Positions 1 to 12,095 of a DNA stretch of 64,000 nucleotides are shown here, piece after piece. Where the stretch lies: NCBI GenBank assembly GCA_030063045.1, contig JAQSEB010000057.1, positions 496,001 through 560,000 on the forward strand, in the 5' to 3' direction. The notes below the pieces were generated by a model. That model made no database searches, had not been told where the DNA came from, and was given only the letters and a program-made list of their open reading frames with translations. The position numbers and the translations under genes were made by a program. The stretch comes from Pratylenchus scribneri. Its lineage: Eukaryota > Nematoda > Chromadorea > Rhabditida > Pratylenchidae. How positions within the stretch are numbered: position 1 is the stretch's first letter; the number at the start of each line of letters is the position of its first letter.

Positions 1-1184
1 AAAAGGCCTCTCATTCGTCCATTCCCCCTTCTTTCCATCCAAAAGTCCAACCTTTTCGAAAGTCCATCCTCTCCCCTAAAGGGCCCAAAGAACAATGACG
101 CCGACATCCTCTTTTTCCCTATTCCTTTCCCTCTAATAAATCCTTGGATTGCCGGGTTACTTTATTTAAATATAATGAAAAATTATGGCAATTTTTTTTG
201 AATTGTTGGACAAATTGTTAACTGTTAAAAAAATTTAAAATAATACTTTTTTCTTCACCATAATTATTTTCTATCCCCGAAGTAGGGATAATTTTTTTGT
301 CGTTTCGCTCCACTAAATTCACTCCGTTCAATCCCATCCTGACCCTAGCCCTAGCCCTAAACCCTAGCCCTAATCGTATTTTGAACGGTTCATTTTGTTT
401 TTGATGAGTCTATTTTGAGCCAAAAATTCCATTTTCATGCGAGCGCTGCTCTATTTCAAATCAATCCATTCATTTTTAGGATAAGTTATTCATGACTTGA
501 GATTGAGTCTGAGGAAATGCAGTTACTTTATATAGTAAATTCATGAACGGTCACCGGTTATACCGGTAAATTCCGGGCCAATATTCGCGTTTCTTCTTTC
601 TCCATTCGAGCGCTGCTCTATCTCAAACCTCTCTCTTCGTTGTTTATTTGAATTATGGGCCAAATCATTACTTGAATTGAGACCGAAGAGAGACTGTGAA
701 AATGCAGTCTTTATAGTAAATTAACGACACCGGTTGATATTTCTGGTTAAACCGGTAAATTTCTTGCCAATATTCGTTTCTTCTTTTTCCATTCGCCTCA
801 AAAAACTAGTCATAACTACATACGGTTTAGGAGTTCTGGAAACGTTGTGCTTTTCTCGTCAGAACGCGATTAATGATGTATAATGATTCCCATGATGTAA
901 AAATTTTAAAAATCCCCACTTTGGGGATAGTGCCATTATTTCTATTAAATGTATAAATATTTGAAAATTATGCTTTCGCTTAATTACTCTTTCATGTATC
1001 TTATTATTGATTAGTTTATTTTTCGATTTTGCGCAATCTTGATCCCTATCCCTTTTTTTATTTCCCACCAATATTCATCAATCATCATTAATTTGCCTTC
1101 CCCTCAACAGTCAACACCCATTTCCCCGCATATCAATTTCAGCGTATTTCAGAAAATTAAATAAGTATCCTTTCTTTTAAAAAA
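1..1184. other. Non-coding region with a diverged tandem repeat
   Basis: No convincing coding sequence is seen. Two diverged direct copies lie at about 430-607 and 600-797. Each has GAGCGCTGCTCTAT, then AAATGCAGT, a TATAGTAAATT stretch, a pair of CCGGT boxes and GCCAATATTCG. A short CCCTAGCCCTAAACCCTAG tract at about 340-372 is only telomere-like. The rest is AT-rich. Confidence 0.5.
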
Positions 1185-1514
1185 GTGAATAGATTAATTA
1201 ATTTATTATTGCTAAAATTTTTCCAAGAGCAAATAATCCAAAAAATTCATTCATTGCAGTTTGAACCAATCACAATCGACGTTCTTGGCAATTACTATTT
1301 AGTATTCCCACTTTGGAAGAGCAGACAAGCGTGGACAATATTGATTTGTTTGTATTGCGTTTCTAACGCGAATTCCACATTCCATCGGAGGCATAATACA
1401 TTTTACGTAATTTGTTTTATGCCATTGTTAAAAAATGGAACAAAATTGGCCAAAGTTCAAGCCGTCAATGAGGTCCATATCCATGTACATAATTTAGAAA
1501 TAATGAAAATTTAA
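1185..1514 (+). CDS. Unrecognised 109-aa ORF
   Basis: This is an open frame of 109 codons in AT-rich DNA, just left of a TIR element. The product has no motif I recognise, and no flanking splice signals convince. It could be an exon of a decayed gene or a chance frame. It is listed only because it is the longest open frame in the first 2 kb. Confidence 0.15.
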   Translation: MNRLINLLLLKFFQEQIIQKIHSLQFEPITIDVLGNYYLVFPLWKSRQAWTILICLYCVSNANSTFHRRHNTFYVICFMPLLKNGTKLAKVQAVNEVHIHVHNLEIMKI

Positions 1515-1537
1515 TTATATATATTACATCTAATAAT

Positions 1538-2186
1538 TAGGGAGCGGATTTATATTGATATAGAATCCCGAAATATAGGCATAAAATATTGTCATAAAAT
1601 TGCTAAAATATTGATTTAATTTACAATGGCAAAATATTGATGAAATATTGATGAAAATTTTTTTAAAAATCGCTATATTTTATCAAAAATTTCGAAAAAA
1701 ATAATTCTCTATATCCTCAATCAAAAATTATTCATATTTCAAAGTTTTTTATTCAAAAAATTTCAAAATTCATTTCCTAAAAATTTTTACACACATCAAT
1801 AATTTTTACAAAAATTTTCCAAAATCAATTTTTCATTAATTATTTTCAAAAAATTACAAAATGAACTTTTTCCTTAAATTTTTTAAGAAATTGTCAAAAT
1901 TTTCCTAAAAATTTCCAAAATTTTAAAAAAAAATTTCGTTTTTTTCAAAAAATTTCAATTTTTTTCTAAAATCTTCAAAATATTGACAAAAATGGCCAAA
2001 AATTGTCAAAAAATGCCGAAATATTGATATCAATATTGACGGCCAAAAAATGGCAAAATATTGATGAATATTGACATAAAAGTTCATGAAAATCAAATAA
2101 AATCTTGATAAAAACATGTTATATGTTGGTTTAAATATTTTAAGTTCGCAAGAAAAATATTGATATCAATAAAAATCCGCTCCCTA
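1538..2186. mobile_element. hAT-like non-autonomous TIR element, 649 bp
   Basis: The ends are inverted copies: TAGGGAGCGGATTTATATTG on the left and, read in reverse complement, TAGGGAGCGGATTTTTATTG on the right. They are flanked by a perfect 8-bp target duplication CTAATAAT (1530-1537 and 2187-2194). An 8-bp duplication with short TIRs is the hAT signature. The interior is AT-rich, with many ATATTGA motifs and no transposase frame, so this is a non-autonomous element. Confidence 0.8.
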
Positions 2187-2214
2187 CTAATAATTATCTT
2201 ATTAGCAAGAGTTG

Positions 2215-2465
2215 GGCTATTTAATTTTGAAAATTTCGGCTACTATAATTCGATATTATTAGACTTATTCGTTTCAACATTGTCGATTTAGTCTTTTGAA
2301 AAAAAAAATTACAATTTCAAAACTATGAGTTTATTTTAAAAAACTAAATCGTAATTTAAACCAAAAACTGATTTTGGCTTACTATCATTTGCATATGTAT
2401 TATTTCTAGTCTGTATTCAAGTTTAATAGAGTAAATCAATCATGTTGAATTGAATGAGCCATTTT
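2215..2465. repeat. Foldback repeat, family member 1
   Basis: The segment is partly self-complementary. GACTTATTCGTTTCAACATTG near the left and the reverse complement of the right part (GGCTCATTCAATTCAACATG) match. The same family occurs at 56885-57175, 58520-58815 and 59300-59990 inside introns of the SEC14L-like gene. It looks like a small foldback transposon family. Confidence 0.5.
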
Positions 2466-2629
2466 AGAAATCTTTGGATTGCCAAGAAAAGAGATTTACA
2501 TAATTATTATATGTAGCACAGAATAGCTATTCTAAAATTAACCAATTTCCAATATATTTCATAATATTAAATATATATATTCTAATAAAATAAATTAATT
2601 ATAAAAAAATTCATAGGAATTGACCACAC

Positions 2630-5160
2630 TTCTCAGGTTGGATACAAATGTCAACAAATGTCAAATGAGGATGTGCGTCGAAAAAAACATCTGAAAAGTT
2701 CAGCAATGAGACTCCAGCCACAGTCCTCACCACGACTAGATCCATTGTTTGAAGCGACTTTCATGGTAAAATTTACAATTTCAAATTCTAAATTATATTA
2801 AATCTCATATAATTATAGATTCCATCAAATGAAAAAGGAGTGCACGAACCAAAATTATCAGTTGTCAATATCTTCAGCTGGATTGGAACAATCTCAACAG
2901 GAATCATCAAGCAGTGGGAAAACATCAACAGAGGTTATTGATCGATCAGAATTTTCAAAGTCGGGAAATTATTTTATTTTAAAAATGATTTTTAATTTAC
3001 AGATGGTATTCACCAAAAATGGAATCAAATTCTTTGATCAGCAAAATGGGCCAAACAAACGGGCATAGAAAGGATATCATTTGCATTCAGGCTAATGGGG
3101 AGAGAATGATCAGCGGATAAAAAGGTGAATTTTGGAAGTAATTAATTCCATTTTTTATTAAATATGATTCAATTTTAAATTTGGATATTTTTAGTTTGTA
3201 TTTTAAAAAATTCAAATTATAAATTATTTTTTTTAGAATTTTATTCGTAAATGTATTCATTTTTAAATATAATTTTTATAGATTGAACCGAAGCAATTTG
3301 GGACCTGGAAAAGAACGAATCACTGACGACTTTATCCAATTATCCAAATAATGTTGTTTCGCACAATTGTCCAACGTTGAGAACCTGGCCTACACGGTGG
3401 CGCTTAACATTGTCTAGGTAGACAATAAAAATATCGTACTTTTCCATTAAAACCCCTTTCTATGACAAATTTTTTGGCATATTATTTTCATTGATCCACA
3501 CACATTTTTAGGTTTGGGATCTGCGTGCACCCGAATCCGACCGCTGTGTCTATCATCTGCTGATTTCGATGGGCCAGGTTGAATTGGGCGAGAATGGGAC
3601 ATCTCTACGAATTCAACCCTAAAAATTTGCACTACACGGAAATGTCAATTTGTGCGGCAGCAATTGAGTCAATCTCTCAATGCTATTTATTCACCATTTG
3701 CATAGAATACATTCGGGTTTGGGATTTGCAACAATGGACTCATTTGGGCACAATCAGGGATGTCCAATGCATATGCAAGTAAGTAGTAGAGAAATTTTTG
3801 AATTTGATGAAGAGTATGTTAGGACTTTATATAACTTTTTATTTAATTTTTACAAATTTCCTTACCGAATAATTGCAAATTTAAAAAAAAAAGATTTTTA
3901 ATATTTTCATAAATTTTATCATTATTCTCTTTCCCCCAAATTAAAGATAAATAACCATTTTATTAAATTTAAATCCTTCATTTAATATTTTTAATATATT
4001 CAAATTACCAATATGGATGCATTCATGGGAAATTTCAAAATTTTTTCATTTTATATAATTTGTATTTCCACAGAAATCCGATAGACAAATTGGCTGTTGC
4101 CTCTTCTACACAGCAGGACAATGCTTTTCATATTGTCATTTTGCCAAAATGCGCTAAACAGGTAAAGTTGCTCAAATAATTCTTTTCATAATATTTTCTT
4201 ATTAAATACAGGTCGGTTTATATCAAAATGTGACCATAGAGAATGGCCAAATCCGGGCTGCTGATCCCGTTTTGTCGATTGATCCAAATCCAACCCATGA
4301 TCGGAGTGTAACTGCCCCTTGCCTGACCAAAAATGCCTTTTACACGACAGCTAAACATAAAGTATCGCACAATTTCTTCTTTGATAAATTTTTTTCAAGA
4401 AATTTTTCCTGTTTAGTTAGATACTTCTTAAGCTAGACTATATGTTCACCTTAATAATATGCCAAAAATATTTCAGTAAAATTAGCTTAAAATTAAATCT
4501 TTCGATAAAATTTACATATTAATTATTGAATTCCAACAAAGTATATTTAATTAATGGTAATCTAGGAAAAAGTATATTTAATGGTAACGCAAAAATATAT
4601 TTTAAGGGAATCCCATTTCTTTAATTTCGCTTTAATAAAATTAATATGTATATATTGCAGAACATCATGTGATATTCCCTTCTCGATTTAAAAAGAGATC
4701 ATGTGGAGCCGATGGCACATAATGAAGTGAGTATAAATGAAAAAGGTTATATTTCAAATGCCATCAAATTTGCACTTAGGAAACGATTACACAAATGTGC
4801 TCCGTGCCATCCTACATTCCAAATGCGCTTCCAACAATGTTGATGACTGGATGCCGTGGTGGCATTGTTAAACTTTGGGACGAGGCCAGCTCAAATCGGA
4901 TGCTTCAAATTGGGATGCAGGAATCATTCAACAGTGGGAAAACATCAACAGGATGTGATCGATCAGAATTTTCAAAGTACGAAAATTTTTTTTTAATTTT
5001 TAAAAAAGATTCTTAATTCACAGATGGTATTCACCAAAAATGGAATCCAATTCTTTGATCAGCAAAATGTGCCAAACAAACGGGCATAGAAAAGAAAAAA
5101 TTTGCATTCATGCAAATGAGGAGAGAATGATCAGCAGATCAAAAGGTGAATTTTTAAGAA
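2630..5160 (+). pseudogene. Decayed KIF21-like WD40 repeat gene
   Basis: Spliced-looking coding fragments resemble the C-terminal WD40 propeller of kinesin-4 family KIF21 motors. Readable pieces include IRVWDLQQWTHLGTI (about 3707-3751) and GCRGGIVKLWDEASSNRM (about 4849-4902), with VWDLRAPESDRC at about 3511. The order matches the family: a VWDLR blade, a RVWDL blade, then a CRGGIVKLWD blade. The copy is broken. A stop interrupts the ISG-KG segment at about 3117, other frames close early, and no motor domain is present. A block including AGTGGGAAAACATCAACAG occurs twice (about 2890-3130 and 4910-5150), an internal duplication. The kinesin assignment rests on remembered motif order. A different WD40 protein is possible. 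Confidence 0.5.
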
Positions 5161-6060
5161 GAATTAATTCCATTTTTATTCTAATATGCTTAAGATTTTT
5201 TAGTATGAATTTAAAAATTTTTATTATTCTAAATTTCCAAAATTTTTCTTGAAATAATTTTATTTTGCCTAAAATTAATTCCTCAAATTATTTCCGTCTG
5301 TTTGCCCCAATTTAATTCCGCTTATAAAACTAAAATTAATAAAATTAAATAAATATCTAATTTTAAAAAAAAATTAAATTTTAAAAAATTAAGCATTTTA
5401 TAGACTTATTTTTAAACATTTCCAAAAATGGCAAAAATTTTACAACAACCACTTGTAAATTGGTTTATTTTACTAACAAGGGTTTCCGAAAAGTTCTCGC
5501 TATTTTTGAAAAAACGGTTTAAAACATACAAAAACGGGCTTAGGTTCAACCAAATATACTTCATTTGATACAATAATATCTTCCCATTAGAGAGGCAACT
5601 TTTCTTAATTTAAAATTTTCAATTAAAATTTTTTCTTAAAATTATTAAAATTTAAATAAATTCAACATAATTTTTTGAAAATAAATTAAAAATTTAATTT
5701 ATTAAAATTTTAGTCGTCATGGTAGCCTGATTTGCCAATTCTGATTAATCCAATGAGCCTGATGATAGTCAAAGCAAATTGATCGGCATCTCTGTATAAC
5801 ATTTATTGCAATTGCTGCGAGAAATTCCTGGTTTTTTGTGCTCAATTCGTCCAATCTAATCCCAGATGGTTTAAACAATTTATGTCAATTCATAATATTT
5901 TAATTATTTTGTCCATCCTCATAACAATTTTTCAATTATATCAATGCTTAACAATATTGCCAATATCAGTACAATCAAAAATAAAGTTAGATGCTCCCTC
6001 TCAATTATTCTTTTTAATAATCTATTTTTTAATTCTTTTTCTTTGTAAAAATTTATTCTG
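5161..6060. other. AT-rich stretch without a recognisable gene
   Basis: Homopolymer-rich A/T sequence with no coding frame that looks conserved. It probably continues the decayed locus to its left. I see no RNA gene here. Confidence 0.4.
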
Positions 6061-6084
6061 ATTTGATTACATAGCCCTTCCCTA

Positions 6085-6355
6085 AATGTAAAAATTGGCC
6101 ATTAAAAGATCCCAACAAAAAAAATAAAGAAAATTGGCCATTAAAAGAACCCAAGAAAAAAAATTTTGGCATTAAAAGAGGCATACCACAATTAAAAGAA
6201 ATGGCCAAAAAAAGATCCCAATAAAAAATGAAATCATTAAAAGAGGCAAAAAACAATAAAATAAAATTATTTGGCCTTAAAAGATCCCAAAAAATAAAAA
6301 AATGGCCATTAAAAGAGGCATAAAACAACAAAAAATTATGAAAATGGCCACAAAA
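6085..6355. repeat. Short-period degenerate repeat
   Basis: Irregular repeats of a GGCCATTAAAAGA core followed by a purine-rich spacer (for example TTGGCCATTAAAAGAACCC). About nine copies lie at 20-40 bp spacing. An open frame on the minus strand here reflects the repeat only. Confidence 0.55.
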
Positions 6356-7335
6356 AATCAATTTTTCTTATTAATTGTTATAAAAGCATCTAACTTATAA
6401 ATATTTTGCATTTTAAGCTAAATTTTCTTACTGAGAAAATTATTTTATGTTTGGTTTTATTTTATTTAGCTTGTTACATCAAAATTTTGCCAAAAATTTT
6501 GATGCTTAAGTAAATCTAAAAGAGTGAATTTCTTATATCGAAAAATTTTTATTGCAATAGAAGGGTTGGTCTTTTGATATATAAAAATGGATTAAGATAA
6601 ATTTAGCATTCAAAACAAGGATGAGCGTTTGGCGTTCATTTTTGGCCATTGCTTTACGCATTGCATAAAAATCGGAAAGTTAACGAAAAACTTCAATGAA
6701 AATTTTTTAAAGTAATTTCTAAAAATTGATTTTTTAATGAAATTTTTTTACCGTCCTACAGGGCCATTTTTGCTTGTCAAAAATTTTTTTTATTGATTTT
6801 TTTCCAAAACATTTGAATGTGGGAAAATGGATAAAAGCTGAAAATGAAAATGTTAATTTTCAAAAAATTTTTTTTAACAATGACATTTTTATACATAAAA
6901 ATTTTTTGAACATATTGCGTTTTGCGGTCGACAGCTTTTGTCATTGAGCTCATCTCTGCTTCACAACGACAATGTGTGATGTCCATTGGCAATGTATGAA
7001 CTATGAACAGAATATGTTATATTGCATATCCGTGGTCATTAAATTGGTTGGTTGGTTTTGGTGTGCCACGTTTTTAGTCAAAATATGCAAAAATGGGCGT
7101 TAGTCAAAAAAATGCAAATAACAAAAAATGCACTAAAAAAAGAAATCCACGAAATTAAGATAATTTTAAATTGTTTTATAATGTGTTTTCCTTCCGCCCT
7201 TTGTGGAAATGTTCATCACCATATATCTCTTCGGAATATGTTAAAAATGAAAATATAAATTATATTTTAATTAATGCTAGAAGGCTTAATATTCCGAAAT
7301 TGTATTTTTAAGTTTATCCGGAATAAAAAATACTG
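6356..7335. other. Non-coding AT-rich region
   Basis: Nothing recognisable is seen. Short open frames on both strands lack motifs. Confidence 0.35.
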
Positions 7336-7344
7336 GTGCATTTC

Positions 7345-7478
7345 AAGAAAAAAAAAGCGACGAACATTTTATGGAAAGAAAAACATATGGTGACGAACAT
7401 TTTCTAGGAAAAAAACAAATTTTGGCGAACATTTCCGGAAAAAAAAACAAATTTTGGCGAACATTTCCGGAAGGGGAA
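7345..7478. repeat. Short tandem repeat with TTCCGGAAATGTTCGCC core
   Basis: Four degenerate units of about 34-38 bp. Each carries GGCGAACATTTCCGGAA or a decayed form of it. In reverse complement this resembles the 39-bp minisatellite at 57738-58136 in an intron of the SEC14L-like gene, so the two tracts may share a source. Confidence 0.55.
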
Positions 7479-7559
7479 AGCACGTTTTTATTAAATTATT
7501 TAATTACTTCTATTTTTATTTTCCGCACATTTTTTTTTGTTTTTGCATTTTTTGACTAA

Positions 7560-8085
7560 TGAAATGGACCTACCACGGGTTTTGGGAAGGTTTGGGAAAA
7601 ATTTTTTAATGAAAAGGAGAAATTTTCAAAATTACAATAAATATCAAAATAAATTAAAAATTGTTTTTTTCCTTCCAAGCTCTAAATTATTGTAATCGTT
7701 ATTCATTAGTTTATAATATTCAAATTTAATTTTAATTTAATTTTATATATATATATAAAAAATTTGAAATTCGTTAATTTTTTCAAACATCTCAAGTTCT
7801 ACCGAGCCGTTTTTCGAGATCTTTTTTTTAAAAGTTTCGCATTTCGGTGGCGCATATGGAAAAATGCGTTTTTTCCCAAAAACCCTACCGGTTTCGAGAT
7901 AAGAGCCAAAAACCGGTTTCAAAAATTGAACTTTTACGGTTTGCCCAGGTAAAACTTTTTTCCTTTTGATTTTTGGATTTTGGACCCGGAGAGAGGACAC
8001 TCCGCAAGAGTGTCAGCTTTCGAATGATATATGGTTTGTGGGGTCTAAACTCAAAACCCTTGGCCCTACACGCTGCAGAAATTGG
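7560..8085. other. Non-coding region
   Basis: AT-rich with CCGGTTT boxes. Small open frames overlap on both strands and none is recognisable. Confidence 0.3.
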
Positions 8086-8089
8086 CCAA

Positions 8090-8172
8090 CTCGGCACTTT
8101 CCCTTTGTAGCCGATTGGCGAAGATGGGGGGATGGGAACGGAGGTCCCGGGTTCGAATCCCACCATGGGCAG
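8090..8172 (+). repeat. tRNA-like or tRNA-derived SINE fragment
   Basis: The sequence has a perfect Pol III box B (GGTTCGAATCC, about 8150-8160). About 30 bp upstream lies a box A-like TTGGCGAAGATGG, as in tRNA genes. The acceptor ends do not pair well, so this is not a functional tRNA. A tRNA-derived SINE head or a decayed tRNA pseudogene fits better. ATGGGCAG follows the box B region. Confidence 0.35.
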
Positions 8173-9108
8173 ATAATTTTTTTAGGGGTTTCCGATGGTG
8201 GGGATCACGAATTTGAGGTTTATTTTGAGAATTAAACCGGTTCAAATTTTTAAACCGGTTCTGCGCGAGTTGAATTTTGATCAGAAAAATAGGGAATGGA
8301 TTTTATTATGAAATATAACCATTCTAGAAATCTTTTAAAGCGCGATAGCGCTTTCTTTCTACCGTCCCACGTATTCCTTCCGTCACCCCTTAAGAACCAG
8401 CGGGCTCGCCCGCTGGTTCTTTCAAAATAATAAAAAAAATTTCCAGTTTCGAGTACGAAATAATTTTTGTATATTTTTCACTTGACACTGGGCTCTATGG
8501 TATACCCAATGGATGCATATAGGAACCATAGAAAATTGGGGGAAAATTGCTATATTAAATTTAATCTGAAGAAGAATTAATTACAATTTAAATTTTTTTG
8601 GACACAAAAATTTATTTTATACAGCCAGAAAAAAATATTTTTAATAAAAAAAAATTAAGGCCAATTTGCTCTATTGAAAAAAATTATTTCTATTCATTTT
8701 TATATTTTCTAAACTAATTAAAATAATTAAATTAAATCTAATCTATAAATCACTCCAGAATTAAGTTGTTTAAATAAAACTATTTTGCAGATCTTTTGGG
8801 GAAATTTTCAATAATTTTTGAAGATAATTTCAATAATTCCTTACAAATTTAAATAAAATTAATTTAATTGGATAGCTTGCAATCTGCTTTTTATTTTTCT
8901 ATTTCACTTCTATTGGGTTGGAAAATACAGTTAAAATTAGATATATTATAGCCAAATGTTTAAAAAATAGATATCCATAGAAGAAAAAATAAGGCTCGGG
9001 ATCGGGATATAAATGAGGCTGAATCGATTATCACCATTTAAATAATCTGCATGAGTATCGTTTGGCCGACATTTGTAGACCCGACACTTGCGGACGAAAC
9101 GGTTTTGA
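8173..9108. other. Non-coding AT-rich region
   Basis: No gene recognised. A segment with TGCGCGAGTTGAATTTTGA (about 8261-8279) recurs in diverged form at about 51017, suggesting a dispersed repeat. Confidence 0.35.
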
Positions 9109-9382
9109 GCCGAAAGTGCTAAAGCTAGAGTAGCACTGTTTATAGCATATTATTAGGCATAAAATTAGCTACAAAATGACATCAAAAGGTTTTGTCAATG
9201 TTGAATATTCACCGAGTTATGGCCAAAAACCGATAAAATCACCATTTTAATTAAATCAAGGGTTTTTAACCATAACTCGTTGAATATTTAACATTGACCA
9301 AAACTTTTGATATCATTATGTAGCAAATTTTATGCCTAATAATATCCTATAAACAATGCTACTCTAGCTTTAGCACCTTCGG
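9109..9382. repeat. Large hairpin (foldback) repeat
   Basis: Two arms of about 125 bp are inverted copies separated by a short loop near 9240-9255. The left arm begins GCCGAAAGTGCTAAAGCTAG and the right arm ends in the near-complement CTAGCTTTAGCACCTTCGGC. Identity is roughly 85-90% by eye. Transcribed, it would form a long hairpin. It may be a foldback MITE; no clear target duplication was found. Confidence 0.7.
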
Positions 9383-10898
9383 CGACCAGCAACGAAAACA
9401 AATTTTCGAATGGAAAATAGCGTGTCAATAGAAACCATCAACTTGCCAGCGACCAGCAACCAGACACTCGACCAGCGACGGTTCGAATGGACACAGGCCT
9501 TAAGAGGGCAATACTTAAAAAAATTTAGGACACTACTTACCAATAGGACAAACACAATGCTCAGTTAACAAAATTACTAAATTGGTAAAATTGCAAATTT
9601 ACATCAGAAATGATTTGAAAAACATTGCACAAGGCTATGCAATTATGGGACATGAATTTTGTAAAGATTTAATAAATAATTATTAAATTAAAATTAGGGA
9701 AAAATAAATTTATACAATTATATATGTTGCGGCCGATATAGGAAATTGGTTTCCGCAAATGGCCAGCCGATTTTGTGAATTCACAACTTGGCCGGGCTGG
9801 GTGTTCTTTTACGGAATTGGTCGACCGATTTGAGAAATTCCAGAATTGGCCGGCCCAAACCGACCAATTCCGGAAAAGGTCAATCCATGGTTGGCTGATT
9901 TGGGAAAAATACTATAAAATAAATAGAGAGTAAATATTTAATTAAAAATTGAGAGATAAAAAATATATTTATAAATAAAATTGATAATATGTTAATTTTT
10001 TAGTAAAAATCAATATAAATAATTTTTTAATAAAAAAATTAATAAAATCAACCGAAATAAAATAAGAAAGAGCCTAAATAAAATAAAATAAACTAAATAA
10101 AATCAGAATAGACAGAAATAAAATTAGAACTTGCCTATAAAATCAGAATAGCGGAAAATAAAATGTGTCAAAAGTATAGTAATGAAAAATGGGAAAATGG
10201 AATTTAATATTGTTTCCGTTTCCACTAAATTAAGTATAATTTCCATTAAAATTATGAAAAAATCAGGAAAAGGCCGGACAATTTGTGAAGTTCCAAAATC
10301 GGCCGAACTTTCCCAGAAAAAAAGAGAATTTCCGAAATCGGCTGCAACATATATATATTCGAAGAAATTGGCAAAATAATAATCCTTTTAATTAATCCTA
10401 TTATATTTTTTATATTATAATAAATATAGATTTTTTTGCAATCAATAAAAATTCGGGATATATGGCCAATTTTAATTAATTTTTACTCTAATTTTATAGA
10501 TGAAAAAATTTTTGAAAAATAATAAAAACAAAGTATTTGAAAAAATAATATTATATATTTAAAAATTAAAACCATAGAAACATTTAAATAAGAAAAATTT
10601 TAAATTATAAAATAATTTAAAAAACAAAAACATTAGGTCATGCCTTGTGCTTTTGTTATCGTTATGACTATTTGAAAAAGCCAAGGGAAGCATATCGTCA
10701 ACAATGTGGAAGAAATGAAGAACAACCATCGGTATGTTTGAACCAAAAAATTATACACTTATAAAAATATTTAAATTTGTAGGATTCAATTTTTTCAATT
10801 TATTTTGCTTTCCAAAAATTTTCTCTATCAAAATTGACTATAGAAATATTATTTTTTATTTTTAGTACAATACTTGTTTTACTTTATCTTTTATTATA
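9383..10898. other. Non-coding region with GGCCGA-type degenerate repeats
   Basis: AT-rich. Around 9728-9900 and 10265-10350 are clusters of AATTGGCCG / GGCCGATTT words in both orientations, forming small imperfect palindromes. No gene is supported. Confidence 0.35.
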
Positions 10899-11408
10899 CA
10901 GGGTATCCTTCGAAAAATGCCAAATTTTAAAATTAAATAATTTTTTATTTCTGGATTAAGTCAAGTCAAGTTTGGTATCAAATGATCTATATTTTATGAG
11001 AATTTTTGACTTATCATTTGATAACATACATGGTCATTTTGAAAATCATGCATAAAATAACAATTAACCAAAAAAGCTCAAACAATTTGGAAAATGTATT
11101 AATTATTTTATAAAAACACATAAATCCATATAATTTTGTTAAAATTAGAAGAAAATCAAAAAAAACTTATGAAAATTACAAAAATTATTAAATTTTTAAT
11201 AAAAATAATGCAAAAAATGAAGAAAAATAATAGGGGAAAAGAAAAAAATAAATGAAAAAATGCGAAATCAAATGGAATCTTATAAAATGTTATATCAAAA
11301 AAATTCTCATAAAATATAAATCATTTTGATAACTATTTGACTTGGTTTGATTCAGAAATAAAAAAGCTATTTAATTTTAAAAGTCGGCATTTTTCGAGGG
11401 ACACACTG
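10899..11408. mobile_element. Tc1/mariner-type MITE, 510 bp
   Basis: Long TIRs of over 100 bp. The left begins CAGGGTATCCTTCGAAAAAT; the right, reverse complemented, begins CAGTGTGTCCCTCGAAAAAT. Both are flanked by TA (10897-10898 and 11409-11410). The TA duplication and CAGGGT-type terminus match Tc1/mariner non-autonomous elements. There is no transposase inside. Confidence 0.75.
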
Positions 11409-11410
11409 TA

Positions 11411-12095
11411 TATTTCAAATCCGGGAAATTATTTTATTAATATATGCCATATATAATTAAAACAGCTCTTAAGTTCAGATATAAAAAAATTATAAATATT
11501 TTTTCAGGAACGGCATATACAGTCTTGCGTCCACCATAAATTTTTCATCATGGATGGTCGGTATTTTTAATTTAAAGATTTTATTCCTAATCGATTGATC
11601 AGGCAAGATATAGAGCTCATAGAAAAGTTCGAAAATGAAGTCAATATAAGGGTTGAAGTTGAAGGGCTGTGAAATATTTTTTAATATAAATTTTATAAAG
11701 TAAAGAATTCTCCCTTTTGATAAGAAGCCATAAATATTTAAAAAAAATAGTCAGATTAAAATTCCAAGGAGAATTCTAGCTGAGTGAAAAACGAATATGT
11801 CAGATTCCTCATAAAATACACTTTTAAATTAAGTTAAGATTAGTATTTAGTTCGGAGTTTAGATTTGGATAGTCAGAAAATATATTGAAGTCATATATAT
11901 ATCTTTAGTTTATCATTATCCTATGAATAAAATTATAAGTTGCATGACAATATTCGCATATGTCTATAATTTGTTGCAATACCCTGTCCAGTTTTCCTAA
12001 CCCACTATCTAATCAGATTTTCGAGCTCTTTTAAATGACCTATTATGGGCCTTGATCAATTCGTTATAAAAGGGTCCTTTATATTAAAATTTTAC
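11411..12095. other. Non-coding AT-rich region
   Basis: No recognisable gene. It may contain the 5' part of the exon set that follows. Confidence 0.3.

Noticed and set aside
338..372. CCCTAGCCCTAAACCCTAG tract as an internal telomere
   Set aside because: The period is irregular and does not match the TTAGGC repeat known in many nematodes. The tract is too short.
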